DNA of 64,000 nucleotides from Microvirga pudoricolor (GCF_016892705.1 NZ_JAFEMB010000001.1:1550001-1614000), one strand, 5' to 3'. Shown: positions 32,734 to 41,843, counted from the stretch's first letter. The notes: generated by a model from the sequence alone, not told the origin. Program-made: numbers and translations.

Positions 32734-33234
32734 ATGCTCCTGCGCTGGCTCATCCTCATCCCGCTTGCCCTCTTTCTCGCGATCAGCGCGAGCAGCGTCT
32801 TTCTCTTCGTCGCGTCCGTGGCCGATCCGGTGATGGCGGACCTGATGGGCAACACGGTGTTCGTCGGCTTCTGGTCGCTCCTCGACGCGATCTTCGAATC
32901 GGACGATCCCGGATTCCTGATGGCCCAGACCCTGGGCGACGTGAGCCGGGTGCTGTTCACCTTCCTGGTCCTGCCGCTCCTGCTCGTCGCCCTCGTGAGC
33001 GAGGTGACGCGGGCCCGGAGCCTGCTCTGGATGGCGGGCGCCACGGGCGTGCTCACCGCCGCCGTGCCGTGGATCCTGCGCGGCTCGCCCCGCATGACCT
33101 CGCCCACGGAGTTGCATATCAGCGTGGTGCTGGGGCTCACCGGCGCCGTGGCGGGCCTCGTCTATTGGGCGGTCGCGGGGCGCCCGCCCGCCCCACCCCC
33201 GGCGCCGCTTCCCCCGGCTCCGCCCCGCGCATGA
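32734..33234 (+). CDS. Hypothetical four-helix membrane protein
   Basis: A 166-residue protein with about four hydrophobic segments: LLRWLILIPLALFLAIS, the VLFTFLVLPLLLVALV region, LLWMAGATGVLTAAV, and VVLGLTGAVAGLVYWAVAG, followed by a proline/alanine tail. No family recognised. Codon use is typical of the window, unlike the upstream gene, from which it is separated by 7 bases. It overlaps the glycosylase-like gene by 4 bases (ATGA), so the two are co-expressed. Confidence 0.8.
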   Translation: MLLRWLILIPLALFLAISASSVFLFVASVADPVMADLMGNTVFVGFWSLLDAIFESDDPGFLMAQTLGDVSRVLFTFLVLPLLLVALVSEVTRARSLLWMAGATGVLTAAVPWILRGSPRMTSPTELHISVVLGLTGAVAGLVYWAVAGRPPAPPPAPLPPAPPRA

Positions 33235-34418
33235 CCCGCGCCCACCTCACGCAAGCCCAGGCCCGGCGCATCGCCCTGGCGGCGCAAGGCCTGCACGAGC
33301 CGAGGCCCGAGCGGGTCACGGCCCGGCACCTCGCCCGCGCGCTCTCGCGCTCGCACCTGCTCCAGATCGATTCGGTGAACGTGCTGGTGCGGGCCCATTA
33401 CATGCCCCTGTTCTCCCGGCTGGGCGCCTACGACCAGGGCCTGCTGGAGCGGATCGGCTATCATCGGACAAAGCGCATCGCCTTCGAGTATTGGGGCCAC
33501 GAGGCCTCCCTCATCCATCTCGACCTGCACCCGCTCTTCCGCTGGCGCATGGCCCGGGCCGCGCGGGGCGAGGGCATCTATGGCGGGCTCGCCCGGTTCG
33601 GACATGAGCGGAAGGACTTCATCGACCGGGTCCGGGAGGAGATCCGGGCGCGGGGCCCCATCGGGGCGGGCGAACTGACCGACGGCGGCAAGTCCCAGAG
33701 CGCCTGGTGGGGCTGGAGCGACGGCAAGCGGGCGCTCGAATGGCTGTTCTGGGCCGGCGAGGTGACGACGCTGACCCGGCGCGGCTTCGAGCGGATCTAC
33801 GACCTCACCGAGCGGGTCCTGCCCGATGCGGTGCTGAACGCACCCACGCCTTCCGACGAGGAGGCGCAGCGCGAATTGCTGCGCCATTCCGTCCGGGCGC
33901 TCGGGGTCGCCAGCGAGCGCTGCCTGCGCGATTACTTTCGCCTGGAGGCCGCGGACGCGAAAGCGCGCATTCCCGAGCTCGTCGAGGCGGGCGACCTCGT
34001 GCCCGCCACCGTGGAGGGCTGGGGGCCGGTCTATCTCGACCCAGCGGCCCGGATGCCGCGCAAGGTCGGGGCCCGCGCCCTGGTGTCGCCCTTCGACCCG
34101 GTCGTCTGGGAGCGCACCCGCACGGAAAAGCTGTTCGATTTCCGCTACCGCATCGAAATCTACACCCCGGCCGAGAAGCGCGAGTTCGGCTATTACTGCC
34201 TGCCCTTCGTCCTGGGCGAGGCCATCGTGGCGCGTCTCGACCTCAAGGCCGACCGGGCCTCACGCCGCCTGATCGTGCACGCGATCCATCTCGAACACCA
34301 CGCCGCTCCCGATACCGTCGCGGGACCGCTGGGCGAGGAGCTGCGCCTGATGGCGGGTTGGCTGGGGCTGACCGACATCGCCGCCCCGTCCGAATGGGCA
34401 GGGCGGCTCGGCGTCTGA
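33231..34418 (+). CDS. YcaQ/AlkX-like DNA glycosylase family protein (winged-helix)
   Basis: A 395-residue protein of the HTH_42 superfamily. The catalytic QxD motif of YcaQ-type glycosylases is present as QID at residues 45-47 (SHLLQIDSVNVLVRAHYM). The AFEYWGHEASLIH and SPFDPVVWERTRTEKLFDF blocks are also family signatures. E. coli YcaQ unhooks DNA interstrand cross-links. The start overlaps the stop of the preceding membrane protein. No LexA box is visible in front of the operon. Confidence 0.9.
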   Translation: MTRAHLTQAQARRIALAAQGLHEPRPERVTARHLARALSRSHLLQIDSVNVLVRAHYMPLFSRLGAYDQGLLERIGYHRTKRIAFEYWGHEASLIHLDLHPLFRWRMARAARGEGIYGGLARFGHERKDFIDRVREEIRARGPIGAGELTDGGKSQSAWWGWSDGKRALEWLFWAGEVTTLTRRGFERIYDLTERVLPDAVLNAPTPSDEEAQRELLRHSVRALGVASERCLRDYFRLEAADAKARIPELVEAGDLVPATVEGWGPVYLDPAARMPRKVGARALVSPFDPVVWERTRTEKLFDFRYRIEIYTPAEKREFGYYCLPFVLGEAIVARLDLKADRASRRLIVHAIHLEHHAAPDTVAGPLGEELRLMAGWLGLTDIAAPSEWAGRLGV

Positions 34419-34423
34419 AACCG

Positions 34424-34660
34424 TCAGAGCGGCGGAGGCGGCCGCGACCACCAATCCTCCTGCCGTGTCCGGCGCGCATCCGGCAGGCGAGAATGGGGCA
34501 GGCGCGCATCCTCGCGCAGCCGGTCGCTCAGCCAGCGCGGATCGGCGAGGCGCCCGAAGGTGGGTCGAGTCTTGAGACCGAACGTCCGCAGGATGGAGTG
34601 CAGAAGCGACGGCAGGCGCGCGGCCAAAGGGCCGCGCGGGCGATCGGGAAGGGAGGTCAT
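34424..34660 (-). CDS. Possible small arginine-rich hypothetical protein
   Basis: A 78-residue frame starting at an ATG, lying tail to tail with the glycosylase gene. The sequence is basic and proline-rich, with LLHSILRTFGLKTRPTFGRLADPRWLSDRL as the most protein-like part. There is no strong ribosome site and no recognised family. It may be a real small protein, or a chance frame in GC-rich DNA. Confidence 0.35.
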   Translation of the reverse strand: MTSLPDRPRGPLAARLPSLLHSILRTFGLKTRPTFGRLADPRWLSDRLREDARLPHSRLPDARRTRQEDWWSRPPPPL

Positions 34661-34997
34661 GAAAATCTCGCAGGTCGGGCCTCGCCGCGCGAGGGCGCGG
34701 CTCTAGGCCAAGGGGCCAAGCAACGGACGAAACGTGTTCGTCACCACATTCGCTGTTTGGGACAGACCTGGAGAAAACCGGGAAAGGCGGAGGAGACGGC
34801 CAGCCGATTCACGCGCGTGGTCGGCCCTGCAGCGATGGACTGCAGGGCGAACACATAGGCTCGTGAGGGTCTCGGCCGTTCGAGGGTCACGGGAAGCTCG
34901 CTGCGCTAGGGCACACAAGGGTGAAACGCCGTGACCGTAACTCGGTTTCAAGGATCGGGCAAGCGCGTAAGCCCCGCCCGATTCGTTGAGCGGTGGG
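34661..34997. other. Intergenic region with a 9-bp perfect stem-loop
   Basis: No credible gene is seen in this 337-base gap. It contains GCCCTGCAG (34824-34832) pairing exactly with CTGCAGGGC (34840-34848) over a 7-base loop, and a looser CGTGA/TCACG dyad shortly after. No T run follows. It could hold a small RNA or simply be the leader of the flanking minus-strand gene. Confidence 0.4.
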
Positions 34998-35423
34998 CTA
35001 TTGCGACAGCGTGAAGGTCATCGTGATCTCGGCGTTGAGCACCTTCGAGATCGGGCAGTTCTTCTCGGCGGTCCGCGCGAGCTCCTCGAACTTGGCGTTG
35101 TCGATGCCCGGCACCTTGGCCTGGAGCGTCAGGGCCGATTTCGACACCTTGAAACCGTCGCCATCCTTGTCCAGCGAAACCACGGATTCGGTGGCGAGTT
35201 CGGTGGGCGTGAAGCCCGCGCCCTGGAGCTGAAAAGCGAGCGCCATGGTGAAGCAGCCCGCATGCGCAGCCGCGATCAATTCCTCCGGGTTCGTGCCCTT
35301 CTCGTTCTCGAAGCGGGTCTTGAACGAATACGGCGTGGAGGACAGGACGCCGGAATCGGTGGTGAGGTGGCCGGTGCCGTCTTTGCCCGTGCCCTGCCAA
35401 ACGGCCTTCGCCTTGCGGTTCAT
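34998..35423 (-). CDS. OsmC family peroxiredoxin
   Basis: A 141-residue protein. The two redox cysteines are Cys57 in AAAHAGCFTMAL and Cys123 in KNCPISKVLNAEI, matching OsmC rather than the Ohr subgroup. The N terminus RKAKAVWQGTGKDGTG is the OsmC opening. It reduces organic hydroperoxides in the cytosol. The start at 35423 has GGGAGAG just upstream; the longer frame to 35486 lacks support. It is divergent from the DUF1345 gene. Confidence 0.94.
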   Translation of the reverse strand: MNRKAKAVWQGTGKDGTGHLTTDSGVLSSTPYSFKTRFENEKGTNPEELIAAAHAGCFTMALAFQLQGAGFTPTELATESVVSLDKDGDGFKVSKSALTLQAKVPGIDNAKFEELARTAEKNCPISKVLNAEITMTFTLSQ

Positions 35424-35643
35424 GGTGCTCTCCCTGTGTGAAGCATCGCAGGAACTAGGACAGGATGCCCGAAACTCCAGCCCCAAACCCTGGCCCGCAG
35501 GGCATGCCGGCCCGCTCGGGCCGAACCGGGAACCTGTCCGGGAGACGCGATTCCGAACATGGGTGAAGATGGGCTATGCCTCCTGTCCCGTCGCCGCCCT
35601 ATTTTCCAGGGGACCGGCTTGCCGCCACGCCCTAGGCCTCCCG

Positions 35644-36288
35644 ATGTTCCACCTGCATCCCCGCCTGCGTCCCCGCCTCGTCAGCTCCGCCCTGGCGGCG
35701 GTCCTGGTCTTCGGCGTGCTGCCGGGGGATTGGACGGTGAACACGCGGCTCTTGGCTGCCTGGGACGTGGGCGTCCTGCTCTATCTGGCGGCAACGGGCT
35801 TCATGATGATGCGGGCCACGCGGGACAACATCATGGCGCGGGCCAAGGTGGAGGACGACGGCGCCGTGGCCGTCCTGGCGATGACCCTCGCGGCGGCGTT
35901 GGCGAGTCTCGCGGCCATCGCGCTCGAGCTGCACGGCGTCCGCGACGCCCAACCCGCCCAGAGCACCCTGCGGATCGGCCTGGCGGGCCTGACCATCCTG
36001 TGCTCCTGGTTCTTCGTGCATACGATCTACGCGGTGCATTACGCCCACGAGTTCTACGGGGGCGACGGGGAGGAGCGGCGCGGTCTGAAGTTCCCGGAGG
36101 AGGAAGCACCGGTCTACGGGGAGTTTCTCTATTTTTCCTTCAACATGGGCGCGGCCGCCCAGACCTCGGACGTGACCGTCGTGTCCCGGCGCATGCGCCG
36201 CCTCGTGCTGGCCCATACGATCCTGGCCTTCCTGTTCAACACCACCATCCTGGCGCTCGCCATCAACGTGGCGGCAAGCTTGATCTGA
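35644..36288 (+). CDS. DUF1345 domain-containing membrane protein
   Basis: A 214-residue integral membrane protein with about five helices. Family landmarks are WDVGVLLYLAATGFMMMRAT, the TILCSWFFVHTIYAVHYAHEFY block, and YFSFNMGAAAQTSDV. Function unknown. The frame stays open far upstream, but the ATG at 35644 begins the conserved part (FHLHPRLRPRLVSSALAAVL). It is about 120 bases upstream of the TRAP operon and probably independent of it. Confidence 0.9.
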   Translation: MFHLHPRLRPRLVSSALAAVLVFGVLPGDWTVNTRLLAAWDVGVLLYLAATGFMMMRATRDNIMARAKVEDDGAVAVLAMTLAAALASLAAIALELHGVRDAQPAQSTLRIGLAGLTILCSWFFVHTIYAVHYAHEFYGGDGEERRGLKFPEEEAPVYGEFLYFSFNMGAAAQTSDVTVVSRRMRRLVLAHTILAFLFNTTILALAINVAASLI

Positions 36289-36407
36289 GGGGATCGCGGG
36301 GCCTCGCGCCTACGCCCAAAGCCGGCTTGCCCGGCCATGGGGTTCCCGTAAGCTCCTGGCCTGCATCTTGCATTCTGCGAGGCCTGTCAGGAGTTCAAGA
36401 ACAGCGT

Positions 36408-36953
36408 ATGATCCGATCCTTCCTCGATGGCCTCTATCTGGCCGCAGGCTATCTGGCGGGCCTTTTCCTCATCGTCATCTTTCTTCTCATGATGGGCCTG
36501 TCCCTGGGCCGCGAGGTGGGGGTCAACATCCCGGCGGGCGACGATTTCGCCTCCTGGTGCATGGCCGCCATGGCGTTCCTCGGATTGGCCCATACCTTCC
36601 GGTCGGGCGAGATGATCCGGGTGGGGCTACTCATCGACCGCTTTCACGGCCGCACGCGCCGGGCGTTCGAACTCTTCTCCCTGGTGCTGGGCCTCGCCTT
36701 CACGGGATTCTTCGCCTGGCACGCCGTAATGCTCACCTATGACAGCTGGCGCTTCAACGACATGGCGCAGGGGGTGCTGGCGGTGCCGCTCTGGATCCCG
36801 CAGCTCGGGTACTGCACGGGCCTCGTCATCCTGTTCGTCGCCTTCGTGGACGAGTTCGTGCATGCACTGGCGGGCGGAGAACCGCGCTACGAGAAGCCGC
36901 CTCCGGCCAATGCCGAGGAAGTGGTCGAGCGCGCCATCCAGAGCGGGGTCTAG
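36408..36953 (+). CDS. TRAP transporter small permease (DctQ-type)
   Basis: A 181-residue protein with four membrane helices, the normal architecture for a DctQ subunit. The conserved region MAAMAFLGLAHTFRSGEMIRVGLLID carries the usual arginine/glutamate pair. It is first of three adjacent genes: small permease, large permease (3-base gap) and substrate-binding protein. The three together import an organic acid using an ion gradient. The ATG at 36408 begins the hydrophobic stretch; its ribosome site (AGGAG) is rather distant. Confidence 0.93.
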   Translation: MIRSFLDGLYLAAGYLAGLFLIVIFLLMMGLSLGREVGVNIPAGDDFASWCMAAMAFLGLAHTFRSGEMIRVGLLIDRFHGRTRRAFELFSLVLGLAFTGFFAWHAVMLTYDSWRFNDMAQGVLAVPLWIPQLGYCTGLVILFVAFVDEFVHALAGGEPRYEKPPPANAEEVVERAIQSGV

Positions 36954-36956
36954 GCC

Positions 36957-38264
36957 ATGGAACTCGTCACCATCTCGGGCCTCCTGCTCGTCCTCCTCAT
37001 CGTGCTGCTGGCGGGCGGCGTGTGGATCGCCATCGCGCTCATGGCCTGCGGCTGGGTGGGCATGCAGTTCGTGGGCGGCGGCATCCCGGCGGGCTCCGTG
37101 CTCGCCACCACGATCTGGGGCAACTCCGCCTCCTGGACGCTGGCGGCGCTGCCGCTCTTCATCTGGATGGGCGAGATCCTGTTCCGCACGCGCCTGTCCG
37201 AGGAAATGTTCAAGGGATTGGCGCCCTGGCTGAACTGGTTGCCGGGCCGCCTGATGCACGTGAACGTGCTCGCCTGCGGCATCTTCGGATCCGTCTCGGG
37301 CTCGTCCGCCGCCACCTGCGCCACCGTGGCCAAGATCGCCCTGCCGGAGCTGAAGAAGCGCGGCTACGACGAGACCGTGAGCTTAGGCAGCCTCGCGGGC
37401 GCGGGCACGCTCGGCATCCTGATCCCGCCCTCCATCACCATGGTGGTCTACGCGGTCGCCGCCAACGTGTCGATCATCCAGATCTTCCTGGCGGGCTTCC
37501 TGCCGGGGCTGCTCGTGATGGCGCTCTATTCGGGCTACATCGCGCTGTGGTCGGTGCTGCATCCGGAGCGCTCCCCGCCACCCGAGCCGCGCATGACATT
37601 CGCGGAGAAGATGCGCGCCTCGGCGAACCTCATTCCGGTCTCGCTCCTCATCGCGCTCGTGTTCCTCACCCTGATGTTCGGCTGGGCGACCGCCACCGAA
37701 TGCGCCGCCTGGGGCGTGCTCGGCTCGCTCGCCATCGCGTGGTGGTCGGGCTCGCTCACCTGGGAGAATTTCCGGGCCAGCGTCATGGGCACCACGCGCA
37801 TCACCTGCATGATCATGCTGATCCTGGCGGGCGCGTCCTTCATGTCGACCTCGCTCGCCTATACGGGCATCCCGCTGGCGCTGGCGGGCTGGGTCGAGAG
37901 CCTGCACCTGTCGCCCTACGCGCTCATCGCCGTGCTGACGATCATGTACATCCTCCTCGGCACCGCGCTCGACGGCATCTCCATGATCGTGCTCACCACC
38001 GCGGTGGTGATCCCCATGGTGAAGGCCGCCGGTTTCGATCTCGTGTGGTTCGGCATCTTCCTGGTGCTCGTCATCGAGATGGCGGAGGTCTCGCCCCCGG
38101 TCGGCTTCAACCTGTTCGTGCTCCAGACCATGAGCGGCAAGGATTCGAACACGGTAGCGCTCGCGGCGCTCCCGTTCTTCGGCCTGCTGGTGGTGGCGGT
38201 GGCGATCATCACGATCTTTCCAGACATCGCGCTCTACCTGCCCAAGCTCGCCTTTCCCGACTAA
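36957..38264 (+). CDS. TRAP transporter large permease (DctM-type)
   Basis: A 435-residue protein with about twelve hydrophobic segments, the expected size for DctM. Typical blocks include LPLFIWMGEILFRTRLSEEMF, FGSVSGSSAATCATVAKIALPEL, GAGTLGILIPPSITMVVYAV and SPPVGFNLFVLQTM. It forms the ion-coupled translocation channel together with the small permease. It starts 3 bases after the small permease and is followed at 29 bases by the binding-protein gene. Confidence 0.95.
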   Translation: MELVTISGLLLVLLIVLLAGGVWIAIALMACGWVGMQFVGGGIPAGSVLATTIWGNSASWTLAALPLFIWMGEILFRTRLSEEMFKGLAPWLNWLPGRLMHVNVLACGIFGSVSGSSAATCATVAKIALPELKKRGYDETVSLGSLAGAGTLGILIPPSITMVVYAVAANVSIIQIFLAGFLPGLLVMALYSGYIALWSVLHPERSPPPEPRMTFAEKMRASANLIPVSLLIALVFLTLMFGWATATECAAWGVLGSLAIAWWSGSLTWENFRASVMGTTRITCMIMLILAGASFMSTSLAYTGIPLALAGWVESLHLSPYALIAVLTIMYILLGTALDGISMIVLTTAVVIPMVKAAGFDLVWFGIFLVLVIEMAEVSPPVGFNLFVLQTMSGKDSNTVALAALPFFGLLVVAVAIITIFPDIALYLPKLAFPD

Positions 38265-38293
38265 CATCCAAGAAAACCAGAGGAGAATCCACC

Positions 38294-39277
38294 ATGAGAC
38301 ATCTGACCCGCGCGGCTCTCGGCGTCACCGGCGCCCTGCTGCTGTGCTTGCCCGCCATGGCGCAGACCAAGTGGAACCTGCCCGCCGCCTATCCGCAGGA
38401 CAATTTCCACACCGAGAATCTGACCCAGTTCGCCAAGGACGTGGCGGAGGCCTCGGGCGGCAAGCTGCAGATCACGGTTCACGCCAACGCATCCCTGTTC
38501 AAGGCACCTGAGATCAAGCGCGCGGTGCAGACCGGCCAGGCCCAGGCCGGCGAGGTCCTGATCTCGCTCTACGAGAACGAGGACCCGATCTACGGCCTCG
38601 ACGTGGTGCCGTTCCTGGCCACGTCCTTCGATCAGTCCAAGAAGCTGTGGGACGTGCAGAAGCCCGCGGTGGAAAAGAAGTTCGCAAGCCAGAACCTGAT
38701 GCTGCTGTTTGCCGTGCCGTGGCCGCCGCAGGGCATCTTCGCCAAGAAGGACATCAACACGGTCGAGGACCTGAAGGGCGTGAAATGGCGCTCCTACAAT
38801 CCCGGCACCGCGCGCATCGCGGAGCTGGTCGGCGCGCAGCCCGTCACCGTGCAGGCGGCGGAACTGCCGCAGGCGCTCGCCACCGGCGTGGTCAACACCT
38901 TCATGACGTCGGGCGCCACGGGCTACGACGCGAAGGTGTGGGAGTCGCTCTCCCACTTCTACGACACCCAGGCCTGGATCCCCAAGAACCTGACCTTCAT
39001 CAACAAGGCCGCGTTCGACGCCCTCGACAAGCCGACGCAGGACGCCGTGTTGAAGGCCGCCCAGGCGGCGCAGGAGCGCGGCTGGAAGACCGCCCAGGAA
39101 AAGACCAACTGGTACACGGACCAGATGGCCGCCAAGGGCATGAAGATCCAGCCCCCGAGCCCGGAGCTGAAGGCGGGCCTGCAGAAGGTGGGCGAGCAGC
39201 TGACCCAGGATTGGCTGAAGAAGGCCGGGCCCGACGGGCAGGCCGTGATCGACGCCTACAAGAAGGCGGGATCGTAA
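38294..39277 (+). CDS. TRAP transporter substrate-binding protein (DctP-type)
   Basis: A 327-residue periplasmic protein with a signal peptide cleaved near LPAMAQ. Conserved features are KWNLPAAYPQDNFHTENL, and LKGVKWRSYNPGTARIAELVGAQPVTV, where the arginine normally contacts the substrate carboxylate, and GVVNTFMTSGATGYD. The ligand is likely an organic acid; it cannot be named from sequence. AGGAGA precedes the ATG. Third gene of the TRAP operon; the substrate gene is followed by a dispersed repeat. Confidence 0.94.
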   Translation: MRHLTRAALGVTGALLLCLPAMAQTKWNLPAAYPQDNFHTENLTQFAKDVAEASGGKLQITVHANASLFKAPEIKRAVQTGQAQAGEVLISLYENEDPIYGLDVVPFLATSFDQSKKLWDVQKPAVEKKFASQNLMLLFAVPWPPQGIFAKKDINTVEDLKGVKWRSYNPGTARIAELVGAQPVTVQAAELPQALATGVVNTFMTSGATGYDAKVWESLSHFYDTQAWIPKNLTFINKAAFDALDKPTQDAVLKAAQAAQERGWKTAQEKTNWYTDQMAAKGMKIQPPSPELKAGLQKVGEQLTQDWLKKAGPDGQAVIDAYKKAGS

Positions 39278-39290
39278 GGCGCCCTACGGG

Positions 39291-39386
39291 CGTCATGGCC
39301 GGGCTTGACACGGCCACCCACGTGGCCACGGCCCAAGAGGCAGGCGTGTCAAGACATGGATCCCCGGCTCAGGGCCGGGGATGACG
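39291..39386. repeat. Dispersed intergenic repeat, family B, copy 1
   Basis: It begins CGTCATGGCCGGGCTTGAC and ends TCCCCGGCTCAGGGCCGGGG followed by ATGACG. The GTCAT...ATGAC ends are inverted. A second copy lies at 42450-42543 with the same boundaries and a variable middle. Confidence 0.85.
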
Positions 39387-39406
39387 AGCGAGGGCGTGGA
39401 ACGGCC

Positions 39407-39982
39407 TCACTCCTCCGGCCGCTCGCCCTCGATCACCCGCCGCACCACGTCGAAGCTGAAGCCCGCGCGGGCGAGGGAGGCCATGTCCTTGTCGCGGTAA
39501 GGGGCCCGCTCGCCGGGCCGATAGGGTCCGAGCTTGCGGCGCTTGGCGAAGGCGTGGGCGGCCGCCTCCTCGTCGCCCTCCTCGCCCTCCAGCGCCGCCG
39601 CGATGGCGTTGCGGTCCACGCCCTTGGCGGAGAGCTTCGCCCGGATCGCCCGGGCGGAGCCGCCCCGGCGACGCAAGGTGGCGACGCGGGCCTCCGCGTA
39701 GCGGGTGTCGTCGATGAGGCCGACCCGCAGGCTCTTGGCCACCACCTCGTCGATGGCCTCCCGGAACTCCGCCGGATCTTCCCCCCGCAGGCGGCAGCGC
39801 TTGTCCACCTTGCGGCGCAGCACCCGGCGCAGGTTCTCGGCCGAGGACGAATAGCGCTCCAGATAAGCCATGGCGGCCCGCTGGAGATAGGCGGGCGTGA
39901 CCTTGCGGGGCGGCTTTCGCTCCGCAGGGGCCTTGCGCTCCTTGTCGGGCCGCTGGGGCGGCCGATCCTCGAAATCGCTCAT
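39407..39982 (-). CDS. recX: Regulatory protein RecX
   Basis: A 191-residue protein with RecX three-helix repeats: AMAYLERYSSSAENLRRVLRRKV, VGLIDDTRYAEARVATLRRRG and GGSARAIRAKLSAKGVDRNAI. It modulates RecA filament formation. It is encoded downstream of a PAP2 gene with a 4-base overlap (ATGA), not next to recA as in many bacteria. A proline/lysine-rich leader of about 25 residues precedes the conserved part. Confidence 0.9.
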   Translation of the reverse strand: MSDFEDRPPQRPDKERKAPAERKPPRKVTPAYLQRAAMAYLERYSSSAENLRRVLRRKVDKRCRLRGEDPAEFREAIDEVVAKSLRVGLIDDTRYAEARVATLRRRGGSARAIRAKLSAKGVDRNAIAAALEGEEGDEEAAAHAFAKRRKLGPYRPGERAPYRDKDMASLARAGFSFDVVRRVIEGERPEE

Positions 39983-40710
39983 GAGTGCTCGCCGGGCCGC
40001 TCCACCTGGCCGCCGCGCTGCAATTGCAGGGCGATGAACCAGCACAGCGACGCCCAGGCGGCGCCCACGCACCAGCCCGCCAGCACGTCGCTCGGCCAGT
40101 GGACGCCGAGATAGACGCGGCTCGACCCGACCATCAGCGTGAGAAAGATCGCCAGCCCCATGAAGAACACCTTGATGCGCCGCCGCTTGACGATGCGGGT
40201 GAGCAGCGCGCCGAGCGTCAGATACACAACGGCCGACAGCATGGCGTGGCCGCTGGGAAAGCTCGCCGTGTAGACCCGCACCGCATGGGCGACGAGGTCC
40301 GGGCGGGGGCGGTCGAACAGCATCTTCAGACCGTTCGACAAGAGAAGTCCGCCGTCCACCGTGACGAAGACCAGCACGGCCGCCGCCTTCTTGCCCGCCA
40401 TGAGCAGGTAGACGATCGCCGCGAACGTCACCAGGAGCAGGATCGTGGTGCCGCCGAGCGCCGTGATGTCCCGCGCGGCCTCCTCGAGCCAGCCGGGGCC
40501 CAGGGGATCCGCCGGGTTCTGCGGGTTGCGCAGAGCCAGCATGATGGCCTGGTCCCATTCGTGGGTCTGGCCCTCCGTGACGTAATCCGCCAGTTCGATG
40601 AAGACCCAGGCGCAAACCGCCAGGGCCAGCAGGGACAGGAGCGGCCCGACCTCGTTGAGGCGGAAGCGCAGCCAAAGGGTTCGGGCGGTGGACGGAACGG
40701 GAAGATGCAT
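39979..40710 (-). CDS. PAP2 family phosphatase
   Basis: A 243-residue membrane protein with about six helices. The three PAP2 signature motifs are present: KMLFDRPRPDL, SFPSGHAML and SRVYLGVHWPSDVLAGW. Substrates in the family are lipid phosphates, including phosphatidate, undecaprenyl pyrophosphate and lipid A phosphates. The ATG at 40710 begins the conserved part. It overlaps recX by 4 bases, so the two genes are expressed together. Confidence 0.93.
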   Translation of the reverse strand: MHLPVPSTARTLWLRFRLNEVGPLLSLLALAVCAWVFIELADYVTEGQTHEWDQAIMLALRNPQNPADPLGPGWLEEAARDITALGGTTILLLVTFAAIVYLLMAGKKAAAVLVFVTVDGGLLLSNGLKMLFDRPRPDLVAHAVRVYTASFPSGHAMLSAVVYLTLGALLTRIVKRRRIKVFFMGLAIFLTLMVGSSRVYLGVHWPSDVLAGWCVGAAWASLCWFIALQLQRGGQVERPGEHS

Positions 40711-40751
40711 GGCGCAAGAATAGGGTCTGGGGGGCCCGATGGCGAGGCCCG

Positions 40752-41843
40752 TCAGGTCCAGTAGAGAACCCGAGCGCCAGGCAGGCGCGCCGGAATCCGC
40801 TCCTCGAAGAAAGCCCGCATCTCGCGCATCGCGTCCGCCGGGTACACGTATTTGGTCGAGCCGAACTTGGTGAGCTTGCGGCTGCGCTTGGCCTCTTCCA
40901 TGTCGAGGGACGAGCCCGGATACCAGCCCGTCAGCACCTCCTTCGACCCCGGCGTGAAGCGGTGCGTGATGAGCTCGACCGTGAGGTCCGGATCGGGCAC
41001 GCCGTCCAGGGCCTGCGCGGCCTGGACCAGGAGATCCTCGTAAGCGTCGCGCCAGCGCTCCACCGGCATGATTGGCGCGATTGTGAGGCCGATGCGGTAG
41101 CCCGCCAGCGCCATGCGGCGCAGGGCGCCAAAGCGCGCCGCCAGGGACGCGGTGCCGCCCTCGAACCGCGCGGCCGGAGCCGCGTTCACGGAGAAGCGCA
41201 CCCGCGTGCGGCGGTTGTGAGCGAGCCCGAGCAGGGGCTCGACCGCGTCGAACTTGGTGGTGAAGCGCAGCTGGACCGGCGCATCCCAGGCCCCGAAATG
41301 CAGGATCAGGCGGGCGAGCGAGCCGGTGATGTGCTCGATGCCGAGCGGATCGGTGTAGCACGAGGCCTCGAAGGTCGTGCCCTCGTGCGCCCGCCCGGCC
41401 TGCCGGGACGTGACCGTGCCGCCGCCGACGAAACCCGGCAGGACGCCCAGGATCTCGTCGAGATTGGCATAGGCCCGCGTCACGGGCGGCCCGGAGAGCG
41501 ATCCGGCCAGGTAGCAATACTGGCAATGGGCGGGGCAGCCCTCGGCGAGGTCGACCCGCCAATCGGCGCTGGGCGGGATCGGCTGGAGCCTGAGCTTGGT
41601 GGGCGGCGCCACCACCACCGCGAGCGTGTTCTTGGCCTCCGCATAGGCCCGGCGCGGGTCGTCCCCGTTCAGCCCCGTGAGCCGGTTGGCCTTGAGACGC
41701 ACGATCTCGGAGCCCAGCGCCTCGGCCCGCTCCACCATGGCGCGCCCGTGATCGTAGTCGAGGGCCGCCGGCGTGACGAGCACGCGCCGGGGCCGCCACA
41801 GCTTGGGCGGCGGGGCGGCGGAAGGGGACGGGAGAGCGCTCAT
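40752..41843 (-). CDS. Spore photoproduct lyase-like radical SAM protein
   Basis: A 363-residue radical SAM protein of the SPL family. The cluster motif is CPAHCQYCYLAG (Cys103, Cys107, Cys110). The RPRRVLVTPAALDYDHG start and TKFGSTKYVYPADAMREMR end are typical. True spore photoproduct lyase repairs thymine dimers in Bacillus spores; this organism group makes no spores, so the alphaproteobacterial homologues probably have another DNA- or nucleotide-related substrate. It is monocistronic on the minus strand. Confidence 0.9.
   Translation of the reverse strand: MSALPSPSAAPPPKLWRPRRVLVTPAALDYDHGRAMVERAEALGSEIVRLKANRLTGLNGDDPRRAYAEAKNTLAVVVAPPTKLRLQPIPPSADWRVDLAEGCPAHCQYCYLAGSLSGPPVTRAYANLDEILGVLPGFVGGGTVTSRQAGRAHEGTTFEASCYTDPLGIEHITGSLARLILHFGAWDAPVQLRFTTKFDAVEPLLGLAHNRRTRVRFSVNAAPAARFEGGTASLAARFGALRRMALAGYRIGLTIAPIMPVERWRDAYEDLLVQAAQALDGVPDPDLTVELITHRFTPGSKEVLTGWYPGSSLDMEEAKRSRKLTKFGSTKYVYPADAMREMRAFFEERIPARLPGARVLYWT

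Noticed and set aside
34703..34951. Small frames on both strands in the 34.7-34.95 kb gap
   Set aside because: Both are arginine-rich, without ribosome sites or recognisable motifs, and cover a stem-loop. They look like chance frames.
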